Positions 1-5,557 are shown, counted from the first letter of the stretch. The stretch: 6,264 nucleotides of DNA from Bacillota bacterium (GCA_017457585.1 JAFTHD010000150.1:1-6264), one strand, 5' to 3'. Notes: a model not told the origin generated them from the sequence alone. Numbers and translations are program-made.

Positions 1-77
1 ACAACAATTGTCTTGTCCATCTTGTCGCTGATTACAACACCGACTCTTGTCTTTCTTCTGTTTCTATCAACTGCCAT
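1..77 (-). CDS. rpsQ: 30S ribosomal protein S17, N-terminal part (runs off window)
   Basis: Only the first 25 codons are present; the gene continues past position 1. The translation begins MAVDRNRRKTRVGVVISDKM and continues DKTIV, matching the N-terminus of bacterial S17, which has the R-x-x-R-K-T-R-x-G-x-V-x-S-D-K-M-x-K-T pattern. S17 is a primary 16S rRNA-binding protein of the small subunit body. The start is fixed by AGGAGG at 85-90, 7 nt upstream of the ATG. It follows rpmC by 16 nt and is the expected next gene of the S10 operon. Identity is very likely despite the short fragment; length and C-terminus cannot be judged. Confidence 0.93.
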   Translation of the reverse strand, partial: MAVDRNRRKTRVGVVISDKMDKTIV

Positions 78-93
78 AATACATCCTCCTTTC

Positions 94-297
94 TTAGCCG
101 TTTACCTTTTCAAGTTCCTTCTCTCTGATGATGGTCTTGATTCTTGCAATATCTCTCTTTGTTTCTCTCAGCTTAACTGGATTCTCAAGCTGTCCTGTAA
201 CGTACTGGAATCTAAGGTTGAAGAGGTCTTTCTTCATCTTGATGAGCTCAGCGTTCAGTTCCAGTTCTGACATTTCTCTTATCTTGTTCAATTCCAT
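94..297 (-). CDS. rpmC: 50S ribosomal protein L29
   Basis: A 67-residue protein of normal length for L29, a small helical-hairpin protein that binds 23S rRNA near the tunnel exit and lies next to L23. The N-terminal part ([18 protein letters not shown]) and the segment at about residues 39-57 ([19 protein letters not shown]) match the L29 family, including the basic signature helix. Heptad-like Leu/Ile spacing fits two antiparallel helices. The start ATG overlaps the stop of rplP in a TAATG junction, and the ribosome-binding site (GGTGGTG at 305-311) lies inside the rplP coding sequence, so translation is probably coupled to L16. rpsQ follows after 16 nt. Nothing unusual was seen. Confidence 0.97.
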   Translation of the reverse strand: MELNKIREMSELELNAELIKMKKDLFNLRFQYVTGQLENPVKLRETKRDIARIKTIIREKELEKVNG

Positions 298-728
298 TAT
301 GCTTCACCACCCTTTTCTTCCTTATCTGCGATGGCAAATTTACATTTTACCGGCAGCTTGTGTGATGCGAGCCTCATAGCTTCTCTTGCCTGAGCTTCTG
401 TAACACCTTCGATTTCGAACATTACTCTGCCCGGCTTAACAACTGCTACCCAGTAATCAGGAGCACCTTTACCGGAACCCATACGAACGCCGGCAGGCTT
501 CTTTGTAACTGATTTATGAGGGAAAATCTTGATATAAACCTTACCGCCTCTTTTTACAGATCTCGTCATAGCGATTCTGGCTGCTTCGATCTGGTTTGAA
601 GTGATCCATCCACATTCAGTGGCAACGAGGCCATAATCACCATAAGTAACTGTGCTGCCCTTGATGGCTTTGCCCTTCATTCTGCCTCTGTGGACTCTTC
701 TGTGTTTAACGCGCTTTGGCATTAACAT
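297..728 (-). CDS. rplP: 50S ribosomal protein L16
   Basis: A 143-residue protein starting [21 protein letters not shown], the characteristic L16 N-terminus, and of normal family length. L16 binds 23S and 5S rRNA contacts near the A site and central protuberance and helps position A-site tRNA. Conserved blocks are present: [11 protein letters not shown] (about 46-56), [20 protein letters not shown] (59-78), and VRMGSGKG (81-88), whose Arg82 corresponds to the arginine hydroxylated in E. coli L16 (family knowledge; the modification here is unknown). The first ATG (726-728) is chosen because AGGAGG at 737-742 is 8 nt upstream; the second ATG, two codons on, would be spaced too far. The gene follows rpsC by 24 nt and overlaps rpmC by one base. 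The tail DKEEKGGEA is ordinary. Confidence 0.98.
   Translation of the reverse strand: MLMPKRVKHRRVHRGRMKGKAIKGSTVTYGDYGLVATECGWITSNQIEAARIAMTRSVKRGGKVYIKIFPHKSVTKKPAGVRMGSGKGAPDYWVAVVKPGRVMFEIEGVTEAQAREAMRLASHKLPVKCKFAIADKEEKGGEA
305..311 (-). promoter_or_regulatory. rpmC ribosome-binding site inside rplP
   Basis: GGTGGTG on the minus strand, differing by one base from GGAGGTG, lies 7 nt before the rpmC ATG and inside the last codons of rplP (Gly-Gly-Glu). It is weaker than the other sites in this operon. With the TAATG overlap, this suggests L29 synthesis depends on ribosomes finishing L16. The coupling is inferred. Confidence 0.7.
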
Positions 729-752
729 GATATTGTCCTCCTTTCACTCTGT

Positions 753-1622
753 CTATTCTTCAGCTGCTGCTGTCTCAACTACTGCTTCAGGTGCTTCTGC
801 TGCAGGCTCTTCAACCTTCTTCTTTTTTCTGATTCTCTGGTTAACAGCCTTTGGTGCAGCTTCTGCTCTGTCGTTTCTTCTGTCGTCTCTTCTCGGTCTT
901 CTGTCACCATCTCTTCTTGGTCTTCTGTCGTTTCTTCTCTTACCGTTTCTTCTGTCGTCCTTTTCTTCAGGAACAGCCGGTTTGAGACCCTTGTCAAGGA
1001 TTTCGCCGTGGTTGATCCACACCTTGATTCCCAGCTTACCGTAAGTGGTGTCAGCTTCTGCGAAACCATAGTCGATGTCAGCTCTCAGTGTGTGAAGAGG
1101 AACATTACCTTCGCTGTATTTTTCTGAACGTGCGATTTCGGCTCCACCAAGTCTTCCTGATGCCAGTACCTTGATACCCTTAGCGCCTGCCTTCATCGTT
1201 CTGCCGATGGCCTGCTTCATAGCTCTTCTGAAGGAAACTCTTCTCTCCAGAGCCTGCGCGATGCTCTCTGCAGTAAGCTGTGCGTCCAGTTCAGCTCTTC
1301 TAACTTCTCTGATTTCGATGACAACTGTCTTGCTTGTCAGTTTCTCAAGCTCTGCCTTCAGCTCGTCGATTCCTGCGCCGGAACGTCCGATAACCATACC
1401 AGGCTTTGCAGTCAAAACGATGACCTTAATCTTGTTCTCTGCAGCTCTCTCGATTGCAACCTTTGCAACGCCTGCAGCATACAGTTTGTCTTTTACATAT
1501 TTTCTTACCTGATTGTCTTCAATAAGATAATCGGCAAACTTGCTTTTATCGGCATACCATTTTGAATCCCAATCCTGGATAACGCCTACTCTGAGTCCGT
1601 GAGGACTTACTTTCTGACCCAT
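753..1622 (-). CDS. rpsC: 30S ribosomal protein S3 with long Arg-rich C-terminal tail
   Basis: A 289-residue S3. Residues 1-211 are the conserved protein: [14 protein letters not shown] start, type II KH domain with the GRSG loop at 79-82 (context VIGRSGAGI), and the C-terminal domain with [10 protein letters not shown] (158-167) and [15 protein letters not shown] (195-209). S3 sits in the 30S head at the mRNA entrance and contributes to mRNA helicase activity. The usual bacterial S3 is about 210-235 residues. Here a tail of about 78 residues follows: an Arg/Asp-rich stretch (about 221-252, with RRPRRD twice), a Lys cluster RKKKK (265-269), then an Ala/Glu-rich acidic end. The tail is in frame and has matching purine-rich codon use, so it is not a frameshift artefact. 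The stop is TAG, followed two codons later by an in-frame TGA. AGGAGG at 1631-1636 sets the start, and rplV ends 17 nt upstream. Confidence 0.97.
   Translation of the reverse strand: MGQKVSPHGLRVGVIQDWDSKWYADKSKFADYLIEDNQVRKYVKDKLYAAGVAKVAIERAAENKIKVIVLTAKPGMVIGRSGAGIDELKAELEKLTSKTVVIEIREVRRAELDAQLTAESIAQALERRVSFRRAMKQAIGRTMKAGAKGIKVLASGRLGGAEIARSEKYSEGNVPLHTLRADIDYGFAEADTTYGKLGIKVWINHGEILDKGLKPAVPEEKDDRRNGKRRNDRRPRRDGDRRPRRDDRRNDRAEAAPKAVNQRIRKKKKVEEPAAEAPEAVVETAAAEE
882..929 (-). repeat. 24-bp tandem duplication inside the rpsC tail
   Basis: Two adjacent 24-nt units (906-929 and 882-905) agree at about 20 of 24 positions and encode DRRPRRDG followed by DRRPRRDD (S3 residues 232-247). Related purine-rich fragments (GACAGAAG, AGAAGAAACG) extend on both sides. 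This points to expansion of the Arg-rich tail by local tandem duplication, with mostly synonymous divergence since. The unit is a multiple of three, so copy-number change would keep the frame. Confidence 0.8.
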
Positions 1623-1639
1623 TAATGAAACCTCCTATC

Positions 1640-1972
1640 TTATTCCTTTTCCTTAAGAGTTACGCCAACGTGGCTGCTTCTCTTAAGAATGATTGATGCT
1701 CTACCCTGTGATCCGGCGCGCCATCTCTTCATAGTTGGTCCCTGGTTCACGTAAACTTCTGCTACGTAAAGGTTGTCAGTGTTCATTTCTTTCACGTCAG
1801 CGTTTGCTGCTGCTGAGCTTACAACCTTTTCTACTATTTCAGCTCCCTTACCAGGAGTGAACTTTAAGATGTTTAATGCCTCGTCTAAATCCTTGCCTCT
1901 TACCAGGTCAGCAACAGGCTTAAGCTTGATAGGAGACATTCTTACGTATTTTGCAACTGCTTTTGCTTCCAT
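1640..1972 (-). CDS. rplV: 50S ribosomal protein L22
   Basis: A 110-residue protein of normal L22 length. It begins MEAKAVAKYVRMSPIKLKPVADLVRG (reads through residue 26), the conserved L22 start, and ends in the long beta-hairpin whose tip reaches the narrowest part of the peptide exit tunnel. Residues 71-110 include QGPTMKRW, GSQGRAS and KRSSHV. The MKR at 81-83 corresponds to the MKR whose deletion gives macrolide resistance in E. coli (established knowledge). The hairpin tip reads RWRAGSQGR where the commonest form as I recall it is close to R-x-x-P-R-A-x-G-R, so the Pro-Arg-Ala is replaced by Ala-Gly-Ser. The start ATG has AAAGGAG at 1983-1989, 10 nt upstream. It follows rpsS by 19 nt and precedes rpsC by 17 nt. 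Confidence 0.97.
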   Translation of the reverse strand: MEAKAVAKYVRMSPIKLKPVADLVRGKDLDEALNILKFTPGKGAEIVEKVVSSAAANADVKEMNTDNLYVAEVYVNQGPTMKRWRAGSQGRASIILKRSSHVGVTLKEKE

Positions 1973-1991
1973 TTCTAATTATCTCCTTTAC

Positions 1992-2264
1992 TTACTTTGA
2001 TTTCTTATCAGCAGCATGACCTCTGTAGTTTCTCGTCGGAGCAAACTCTCCGAGTCTGTGGCCTACCATGTCTTCTGTGATATATACAGGCACGTGCTTT
2101 TTGCCATCATGAACGGCGATTGTGTGGCCCACCATCTGTGGGAATATAGTTGAAGGTCTTGACCAGGTCTTGATAACTTTCTTCTCGTTAGCTGCGTTCA
2201 TATCTTCGATAGCCTTGAGCAGCTTTTCATTGACGAAAGGACCCTTTTTAAGTGATCTTCCCAT
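1992..2264 (-). CDS. rpsS: 30S ribosomal protein S19
   Basis: A 90-residue protein beginning [20 protein letters not shown] and ending in the S19 signature ([21 protein letters not shown], about residues 68-88, split here by no gap), typical length and sequence for the family. S19 lies in the head of the 30S subunit, contacts S13, and takes part in the bridge near the P-site t[23 protein letters not shown] (33-52) is the conserved core. AGGAGGAG at 2273-2280 lies 8 nt before the ATG and is one of the strongest sites in the operon. It lies 17 nt after rplB and 19 nt before rplV. No unusual features were seen. Confidence 0.98.
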   Translation of the reverse strand: MGRSLKKGPFVNEKLLKAIEDMNAANEKKVIKTWSRPSTIFPQMVGHTIAVHDGKKHVPVYITEDMVGHRLGEFAPTRNYRGHAADKKSK

Positions 2265-2281
2265 TATTCATGCTCCTCCTT

Positions 2282-3115
2282 TTACTTCTCGTTTCTTCTC
2301 TTAACGATGTACTTGTCAGATGCGTTCTTCTTCTTTCTTGTCTTGTATCCAAGAGCAGGCTTACCCCAAGGAGTTACAGGGCTCTTTCTTCCGATAGGAG
2401 CTCTGCCTTCTCCACCACCGTGAGGGTGATCGTTAGGGTTCATTACAGAACCTCTGACTGTAGGTCGGATGCCCATGTGTCTCTTTCTTCCGGCTTTACC
2501 GATCTGGATGTTCTGATGATCCAGGTTGCCGACTTCACCGATTGTCGCTCTGCAGCTGATGGCTACCTTTCTTACTTCTCCGGACGGCAGTCTTACCTGT
2601 GCGTAGTTGCCTTCCTTAGCCATGAGCTGAGCGCCGTTACCTGCGGCTCTTACAAGCTGTCCACCCTTGCCAGGCTTCAGTTCAACATTGTGAATGATCG
2701 TACCTACAGGGATGTTTGCCAGTGGAAGAGCGTTACCTACCTGGATATCTGCTGCAGGACCTGATTCGATCTTTGCTCCGACTTCCAGCTTGTTCGGTGC
2801 GATGATGTATCTCTTCTCGCCGTCAGCGTATGTGATCAGTGCGATGTTAGCACTTCTGTTCGGATCGTATTCGATCGTTGATACTGTTCCAGGAATTCCA
2901 TCCTTGTCTCTCTTGAAATCGATGATCCTGTACTTAGGTCTGTAGCCGCCGCCTCTGTGTCTAACGGTGATCTTACCTCTTGCGTTTCTTCCTGAATGCT
3001 TCTTCAGAGTGACTGTCAGTGACTTCTCAGGCTTTGAAGCTGTAATCTCTTCAAAAGTTGATACTGACATTCCTCTCAAACCAGGAGTGGTCGGATTGTA
3101 TTTTTTGATTCCCAT
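2282..3115 (-). CDS. rplB: 50S ribosomal protein L2
   Basis: A 277-residue protein, the usual L2 length. L2 binds 23S rRNA beside the peptidyl transferase centre and is needed for subunit association. Visible landmarks: start [22 protein letters not shown]-binding OB-like region with [18 protein letters not shown] (about 52-69); SH3-like region with [19 protein letters not shown] (146-164); and the C-terminal signature [14 protein letters not shown] (225-238), in which His230 aligns with the essential E. coli His229. The basic tail [16 protein letters not shown] is of the Gram-positive type. The start is supported by AGGAGGT at 3124-3130, 8 nt upstream. rplW ends 18 nt before it and rpsS starts 17 nt after it. 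Confidence 0.98.
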   Translation of the reverse strand: MGIKKYNPTTPGLRGMSVSTFEEITASKPEKSLTVTLKKHSGRNARGKITVRHRGGGYRPKYRIIDFKRDKDGIPGTVSTIEYDPNRSANIALITYADGEKRYIIAPNKLEVGAKIESGPAADIQVGNALPLANIPVGTIIHNVELKPGKGGQLVRAAGNGAQLMAKEGNYAQVRLPSGEVRKVAISCRATIGEVGNLDHQNIQIGKAGRKRHMGIRPTVRGSVMNPNDHPHGGGEGRAPIGRKSPVTPWGKPALGYKTRKKKNASDKYIVKRRNEK

Positions 3116-3133
3116 CTTTTCCTACCTCCTATA

Positions 3134-3424
3134 TTACAGACTCTGGAAGAATTCGATTTCCTTGCTTGCAGGAGTGAGGGTCACGATAGCCTTCTTGCTT
3201 GCAGCAGTCTTTCCTACGTATCTTCCTAATCTCTTCTTCTTGCCTACAACGTTCATGATGTTTACCTTGGCAACTTCAACGCCGAAAATCTCTTCTACAG
3301 CGGCCTTCACCTCTGTCTTGTTCGCGTCTACTGCTACCTTGAATGTATATTTCTTGTCGGCTGCAACGTCCATACTTTCTTCGGAAATTACAGGCTTGAT
3401 AATTACATCGTAAGGAGTCTTCAT
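3134..3424 (-). CDS. rplW: 50S ribosomal protein L23
   Basis: A 96-residue L23 of normal bacterial length, starting [18 protein letters not shown]23 surrounds the tunnel exit and is the docking site for trigger factor and SRP. Glu15 in ISEES aligns with the E. coli Glu18 that contacts trigger factor (family knowledge). The block [20 protein letters not shown] (32-51) is the L23 signature, followed by the basic loop [12 protein letters not shown] (61-72) and the C-terminal strand KKAIVTL. The ATG overlaps the rplD stop as TAATG, and its ribosome-binding site lies within rplD, so its translation is probably coupled to L4. rplB follows after 18 nt. Confidence 0.97.
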   Translation of the reverse strand: MKTPYDVIIKPVISEESMDVAADKKYTFKVAVDANKTEVKAAVEEIFGVEVAKVNIMNVVGKKKRLGRYVGKTAASKKAIVTLTPASKEIEFFQSL

Positions 3425-4047
3425 TATGCGTACACCTCCTCAATCTTCTTAACAGCTTCTTCGGTAACGATGAGGCTCGTGTGGTTGATCAGTTCATACA
3501 CGTTCATTGTTCCTACGAGGGCTGTTCTGATTCCCTGAATGTTAGCTGCGGACTTGATTACGTTCTCGTCCTTCTCAGCAGTTACGATAAGCGCCTTCTT
3601 AGCTGCTCCGATGTTCTCCAGAACCTTAACCATTTCCTTTGTCTTAGGCTCTTCGAAGCTGAGCTTGTCAACTACGATGATTTCATCTTCTGCAACCTTT
3701 GATGAGAGTGCTGACAGCATTGCCAGTCTTCTCAGCTTCTTAGGCAGTGTGTATCTGTAGCTTCTTGGCTTTGGTGCGAATACGATACCGCCGCCAACCT
3801 GTGATGGATCTGTTGAGCTACCCTGTCTATGGCGTCCTGTTCCCTTCTGTCTGAAAGGCTTCCTTCCGCCTCCTCTGACTTCAGCTCTTGTCTTTGCAGA
3901 CTGAGTACCCTGTCTCTTGTTTGCTAAAATGTTTTTTACTACTGCATGAACTGCATTCTGGTTTGGTTCGATTCCGAAGACAGCATCGTTAAGTTCGATC
4001 GTGCCAACAGCTTCGCCAGCCATGTTCAGCATTTTCACTTCTGACAT
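3424..4047 (-). CDS. rplD: 50S ribosomal protein L4
   Basis: A 207-residue L4 of normal length. The protein has a globular domain and an extended loop that lines the exit tunnel; in E. coli L4 also represses its own S10 operon. The loop is visible at about 59-77 ([19 protein letters not shown]), with Lys68 corresponding to E. coli Lys63, a macrolide-resistance position. Phe65 and His73 replace the Trp and Ala that I recall as commonest, and the following segment [19 protein letters not shown] (77-95) lacks the usual R-x-P-x-W. The C-terminal half ([20 protein letters not shown] and on) is the Rossmann-like globular part. AGGAGG at 4055-4060, 7 nt upstream, fixes the start. It follows rplC by 28 nt and overlaps rplW by one base. 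Confidence 0.97.
   Translation of the reverse strand: MSEVKMLNMAGEAVGTIELNDAVFGIEPNQNAVHAVVKNILANKRQGTQSAKTRAEVRGGGRKPFRQKGTGRHRQGSSTDPSQVGGGIVFAPKPRSYRYTLPKKLRRLAMLSALSSKVAEDEIIVVDKLSFEEPKTKEMVKVLENIGAAKKALIVTAEKDENVIKSAANIQGIRTALVGTMNVYELINHTSLIVTEEAVKKIEEVYA
3433..3440 (-). promoter_or_regulatory. rplW ribosome-binding site inside rplD
   Basis: AGGAGGTG on the minus strand, complementary to the 16S rRNA 3' end, is built from the codons for Glu-Glu-Val near the C-terminus of L4, 8-10 nt before the rplW ATG. It fixes the rplW start and, with the one-base TAATG overlap, is the classic arrangement for reinitiation. Confidence 0.85.
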
Positions 4048-4075
4048 TTTACTTCCTCCTTTCTGAAGTCATCTA

Positions 4076-4708
4076 TTAGTTCTGACCCTTTACTGCGTAC
4101 TGAACGCGTACGATTCCGCCCTTGTTTCCCGGAACTGCGCCCTTAACCAGTAAGAGGTTCTTCTCTTCAATAACTTTTACCAGCTCAACGTTCTGAACTG
4201 TTACAGTCTCGCGACCTGTTCTACCAGGACCAGCATTACCCTTGAATACCCTTGAAGGATACGTACCTGCTGCCAGAGCTCCGGCCAGTCTCTTGTGCTT
4301 GGAACCGTGGCTCATAGGGCCTCTGTGGTGGCCGTGTCTCTTGATGTTACCCTGGGTACCTTTACCCTTTGAAGTTCCTGTAACATCCAGCTTAACGCCT
4401 TCTTCAAAGTCTGCAACCGTCAGAACCTGTCCAACTTCGTAGGTTGCGCCTTCGTCTGCCTTGAACTCAGCCAGGTGCTTCTTAGGTGCGATTTCATTCT
4501 TCGCAAAGTGTCCTGTCATAGGCTTGTTGACTCTCTGTGGCTTAGCATCTTCGAAACCGATCTGAACTGCATCGTAGCCATCAGTCTCTACTGTCTTCAC
4601 CTGAGTTACTACTGCAGGGCCTGCTTCGATAACGGTTACCGGAACAACTGCACCCTGTTCAGTAAAGATCTGAGTCATTCCCAGCTTCTTTCCCAAAAGT
4701 GTTTTCAT
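4076..4708 (-). CDS. rplC: 50S ribosomal protein L3
   Basis: A 210-residue L3 starting MKTLLGKKLGMTQIF, the family N-terminus. L3 initiates 50S assembly and its central loop reaches the peptidyl transferase centre. Conserved parts: GTSKGKGTQGNIKRHG (111-126), RGPMSHGSKHKR (129-140), YPSRVFKG (150-157) and NLLLVKGAVPG (184-194). The loop between (AGALAAGTYPSRV and NAGPGRTGR) differs from the common P-G-S-M-G-A and G-H-M-G forms as I recall them. The ATG at 4706-4708 is chosen because AGGAGG lies 7 nt upstream and homology begins exactly here; an in-frame TTG 33 nt further up would read through the ribosome-binding site into the inverted repeat. Unusually, rpsJ ends 197 nt upstream instead of a few tens. 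Confidence 0.97.
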   Translation of the reverse strand: MKTLLGKKLGMTQIFTEQGAVVPVTVIEAGPAVVTQVKTVETDGYDAVQIGFEDAKPQRVNKPMTGHFAKNEIAPKKHLAEFKADEGATYEVGQVLTVADFEEGVKLDVTGTSKGKGTQGNIKRHGHHRGPMSHGSKHKRLAGALAAGTYPSRVFKGNAGPGRTGRETVTVQNVELVKVIEEKNLLLVKGAVPGNKGGIVRVQYAVKGQN

Positions 4709-4715
4709 TATTTTT

Positions 4716-4721
4716 CCTCCT
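4716..4721 (-). promoter_or_regulatory. rplC ribosome-binding site, decides start
   Basis: AGGAGG, in the context CAAGGAGGAAAAATA, sits 7 nt before the ATG at 4706-4708 and rules out the upstream in-frame TTG as start. It begins 14 nt after the end of the large inverted repeat, so folding of that element ends just before the ribosome's landing site. Confidence 0.85.
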
Positions 4722-4735
4722 TGAAACTTACAGCG

Positions 4736-4871
4736 GATCAAGCCCTAACCCGATTCGCGAAGTGAATCGCGTCTCAACTTGACGCAGTCGCTTTCGAGCC
4801 GGCTGAAGCCGGGAAAGCTTTGCATCAGACCTACCAACGATTCGCTCTTCGAATCGGGTTAGGGCTTGATC
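4736..4871. repeat. 136-nt element with perfect 22-nt terminal inverted repeats between rpsJ and rplC
   Basis: The left arm 4736-4757 (starting GATCAAGCCC and ending CGATTCG) is exactly complementary to the right arm 4850-4871. Each inner end also makes its own small inverted repeat: CGATTC/GAATCG at 4751-4756 and 4764-4769, and CGATTCG/CGAATCG at 4838-4844 and 4850-4856 with a 5-nt loop. The interior holds two more hairpins (GCGTC/GACGC at 4769-4773 and 4781-4785, and 4790-4818). No long reading frame fits, and no U tract follows in the transcribed direction, so it is not an intrinsic terminator. I see no convincing target-site duplication. Possible identities: a MITE or REP-like palindromic element, or an RNA element (RNase III target or translational control of rplC). 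In transcript it would form a multi-branched structure 34 nt after the rpsJ stop. Confidence 0.9.
4790..4818 (-). other. Inner stem-loop of the rpsJ-rplC element
   Basis: GCTTTC (4790-4795) pairs with GAAAGC (4813-4818), and CCGGC (4799-4803) pairs with GCCGG (4808-4812), closing a 4-nt loop. That gives 11 base pairs with one 3-nt bulge (4796-4798). In the transcript the loop reads TTCA. It is the most GC-rich hairpin in the gap and would be the central arm of the larger fold. Confidence 0.75.
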
Positions 4872-4876
4872 ATACT

Positions 4877-4892
4877 AAGGGAGATTTCCCTT
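4877..4892 (-). other. Small hairpin after rpsJ
   Basis: AAGGGA (4877-4882) and TCCCTT (4887-4892) form a 6-bp stem with a 4-nt loop, about 13 nt past the rpsJ stop codon. No U-run follows, so it is not a proper terminator. It may act with the adjacent inverted repeat to stabilise the 3' end of a processed rpsJ mRNA; this role is inferred. Confidence 0.5.
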
Positions 4893-4905
4893 CGCTAATT
4901 AAAAT

Positions 4906-5217
4906 TTATAACTTGATTTCGATATCAACGCCTGCAGGCAGATCCAGCTTCGTGAGAGCATCTGTAGTCTTAGCCGTTGCACTTGTAATATCGATTAATC
5001 TCTTATGAGTTCTCTGTTCGAACTGTTCTCTTGAATCCTTGTACTTGTGAACAGCTCTCAGGATCGTAACGACTTCCTTCTCTGTAGGAAGCGGAATCGG
5101 ACCCTTCACTTCTGCGCCCGTCTTCTTTGCAGTCTCTACGATCTTTGCAGCCGACTGATCAAGAAGTGCGTGATCATAAGCCTTCAGCTTAATTCTGATT
5201 TTCTGTAATTCGCTCAT
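4906..5217 (-). CDS. rpsJ: 30S ribosomal protein S10 (NusE)
   Basis: A 103-residue protein of normal S10 length. The start [16 protein letters not shown] is family-typical, and [20 protein letters not shown] (39-58) plus [19 protein letters not shown] (59-77) form the signature loop that inserts into the 30S head. The end [13 protein letters not shown] is canonical. S10 also works as NusE, joining NusB on boxA RNA in antitermination (established knowledge). AGGAGG at 5223-5228 lies 5 nt before the ATG, preceded by an A/T-rich stretch. It is the first gene of the operon, with a leader of about 240 nt upstream. The 197-nt gap to rplC, holding a large inverted repeat, may allow S10 to be expressed at a level different from the rest. 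Confidence 0.98.
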   Translation of the reverse strand: MSELQKIRIKLKAYDHALLDQSAAKIVETAKKTGAEVKGPIPLPTEKEVVTILRAVHKYKDSREQFEQRTHKRLIDITSATAKTTDALTKLDLPAGVDIEIKL

Positions 5218-5270
5218 TTTTTCCTCCTAAAAATCTTTTGTACAGTTTTCGCTATGCTCGTACAAGGGGT

Positions 5271-5299
5271 TCTAAATGCTGATTTTTCAACGTATACAG
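5271..5299. repeat. Noncoding repeat copy A (rpsJ leader)
   Basis: Contains CTGATTTTTCAACG (5279-5292), a variant of a 14-nt motif found twice more in this noncoding block. The longer 29-nt stretch aligns with 5661-5690 at about 24 of 30 positions with a one-base gap, sharing TCTAAAT before the motif and CAG after it. It lies in the transcribed leader of rpsJ. Function is unknown. Confidence 0.6.
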
Positions 5300-5354
5300 T
5301 GGAATTGCTTGCTTCGTACACGCGTCCGTGTGTTTCTATATCCACACACACTAC

Positions 5355-5377
5355 AAAAAACAGCGAATCCCTTCGCC
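5355..5377 (-). terminator. Candidate attenuator in rpsJ leader
   Basis: On the transcript GCGAA-GGGA-TTCGC forms a 5-bp stem with a 4-nt loop, extendable by one G-U pair, followed after one G by six U (5355-5360). The stem is short, so termination would be partial, as expected for attenuation of a ribosomal protein operon and not for full stop. It lies about 80-100 nt after the inferred transcription start. Confidence 0.55.
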
Positions 5378-5460
5378 CTCATCAGGTGAGGACAATTCTC
5401 GGTGGAAATTCTCCCATAGCAAGGTAACTTCCCACTTCAACGCCTTACACAAGCCCTATT

Positions 5461-5489
5461 ACTATAACTCATTTCATGTCTACATGCAA
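5461..5489 (-). promoter_or_regulatory. Sigma-A type promoter of the S10 operon
   Basis: On the minus strand -35 TTGCAT (5484-5489) and -10 TATAGT (5461-5466) are separated by exactly 17 nt. The -10 differs from consensus at one base and the -35 matches at the first three. The upstream 30 nt (5490-5520) is rich in A tracts, like an UP element. The likely start is the A/G at 5456-5457. It lies downstream of the kinase terminator, so it is the best candidate for driving rpsJ and the following genes. The transcription start itself is inferred. Confidence 0.72.
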
Positions 5490-5532
5490 GAGATTTTTAG
5501 AAATTAGTTTTTGGTTTTTTGCACATGCAAAA
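5482..5532. promoter_or_regulatory. Two ACATGCAA boxes within inverted repeats at the rpsJ promoter
   Basis: The octamer ACATGCAA (plus strand) occurs at 5482-5489, covering the -35 box, and at 5523-5530, 41 nt upstream. The upstream copy is part of a perfect inverted repeat TTTTGCACATGCAAAA (5517-5532). The downstream one is part of CATGTCTACATG (5475-5486). A pair about four helical turns apart, one over the -35 hexamer, looks like an operator pair for a dimeric regulator. No regulator can be named. Confidence 0.45.
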
Positions 5533-5543
5533 GCCCTGCAAGC

Positions 5544-5557
5544 CTGTGATTTCAACG
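5544..5557. repeat. Noncoding repeat copy B
   Basis: CTGTGATTTCAACG, 12 of 14 bases identical to copy C (5670-5683). It overlaps the 5' part of a hairpin at 5546-5575 and lies between the kinase terminator and the rpsJ promoter. Confidence 0.55.

Larger units (their letters stand above)
5218..5456 (-). promoter_or_regulatory. rpsJ 5' leader with attenuator-like folding
   Basis: From the inferred start site (about 5456) to rpsJ the transcript has a chain of stems, in order: 5429-5435 with 5402-5408 (7 bp including one G-U); 5387-5391 with 5377-5381; a terminator-like hairpin 5363-5376 followed by six U; two mutually exclusive stems (5344-5349 with 5328-5333, or 5327-5331 with 5318-5322); and TTGTAC/GTACAA at 5260-5265 and 5238-5243, ending 9 nt before the ribosome-binding site. 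CCTTGC at 5419-5424 could also pair with the 5' arm of the terminator (one bulge), a possible antiterminator. No leader peptide with a good ribosome-binding site is evident. It does not match a riboswitch that I can name. In E. coli the S10 leader is controlled by L4; whether that holds here is unknown. Confidence 0.6.

Noticed and set aside
652..1044. Plus-strand open frame of 130 codons opposite rpsC/rplP, Leu/Ser/Phe-rich and membrane-like
   Set aside because: Antisense of purine-rich ribosomal protein codons gives such frames; no ribosome-binding site or promoter. The same holds for the other plus-strand frames opposite rplB, rplW, rplD and rplV.
779..1069. Minus-strand 96-codon open frame overlapping the rpsC tail, rich in Glu and Thr
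   Set aside because: It is a frame-shifted reading of the repetitive Arg codons of S3; no ribosome-binding site and no known similarity.
4709..4741. In-frame N-terminal extension of rplC starting at a TTG (4739-4741)
   Set aside because: It would translate through the AGGAGG ribosome-binding site, has no site of its own, and L3 homology starts at the ATG at 4706-4708.
4877..4892. Hairpin after rpsJ as an intrinsic terminator
   Set aside because: Only 6 bp and no following U tract in the transcribed direction.
4709..4905. CRISPR repeat, tRNA or transposase remnant in the rpsJ-rplC gap
   Set aside because: No regularly spaced direct repeats, no cloverleaf with CCA-type ends, and no reading frame longer than the overlap with neighbouring genes.
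4739..5458. Shared 9-mer CAAGCCCTA in the rpsJ-rplC element (4739-4747) and at the inferred transcription start (5450-5458)
   Set aside because: Matches of 9 nt are expected by chance in a 6-kb window, and the flanks do not align.
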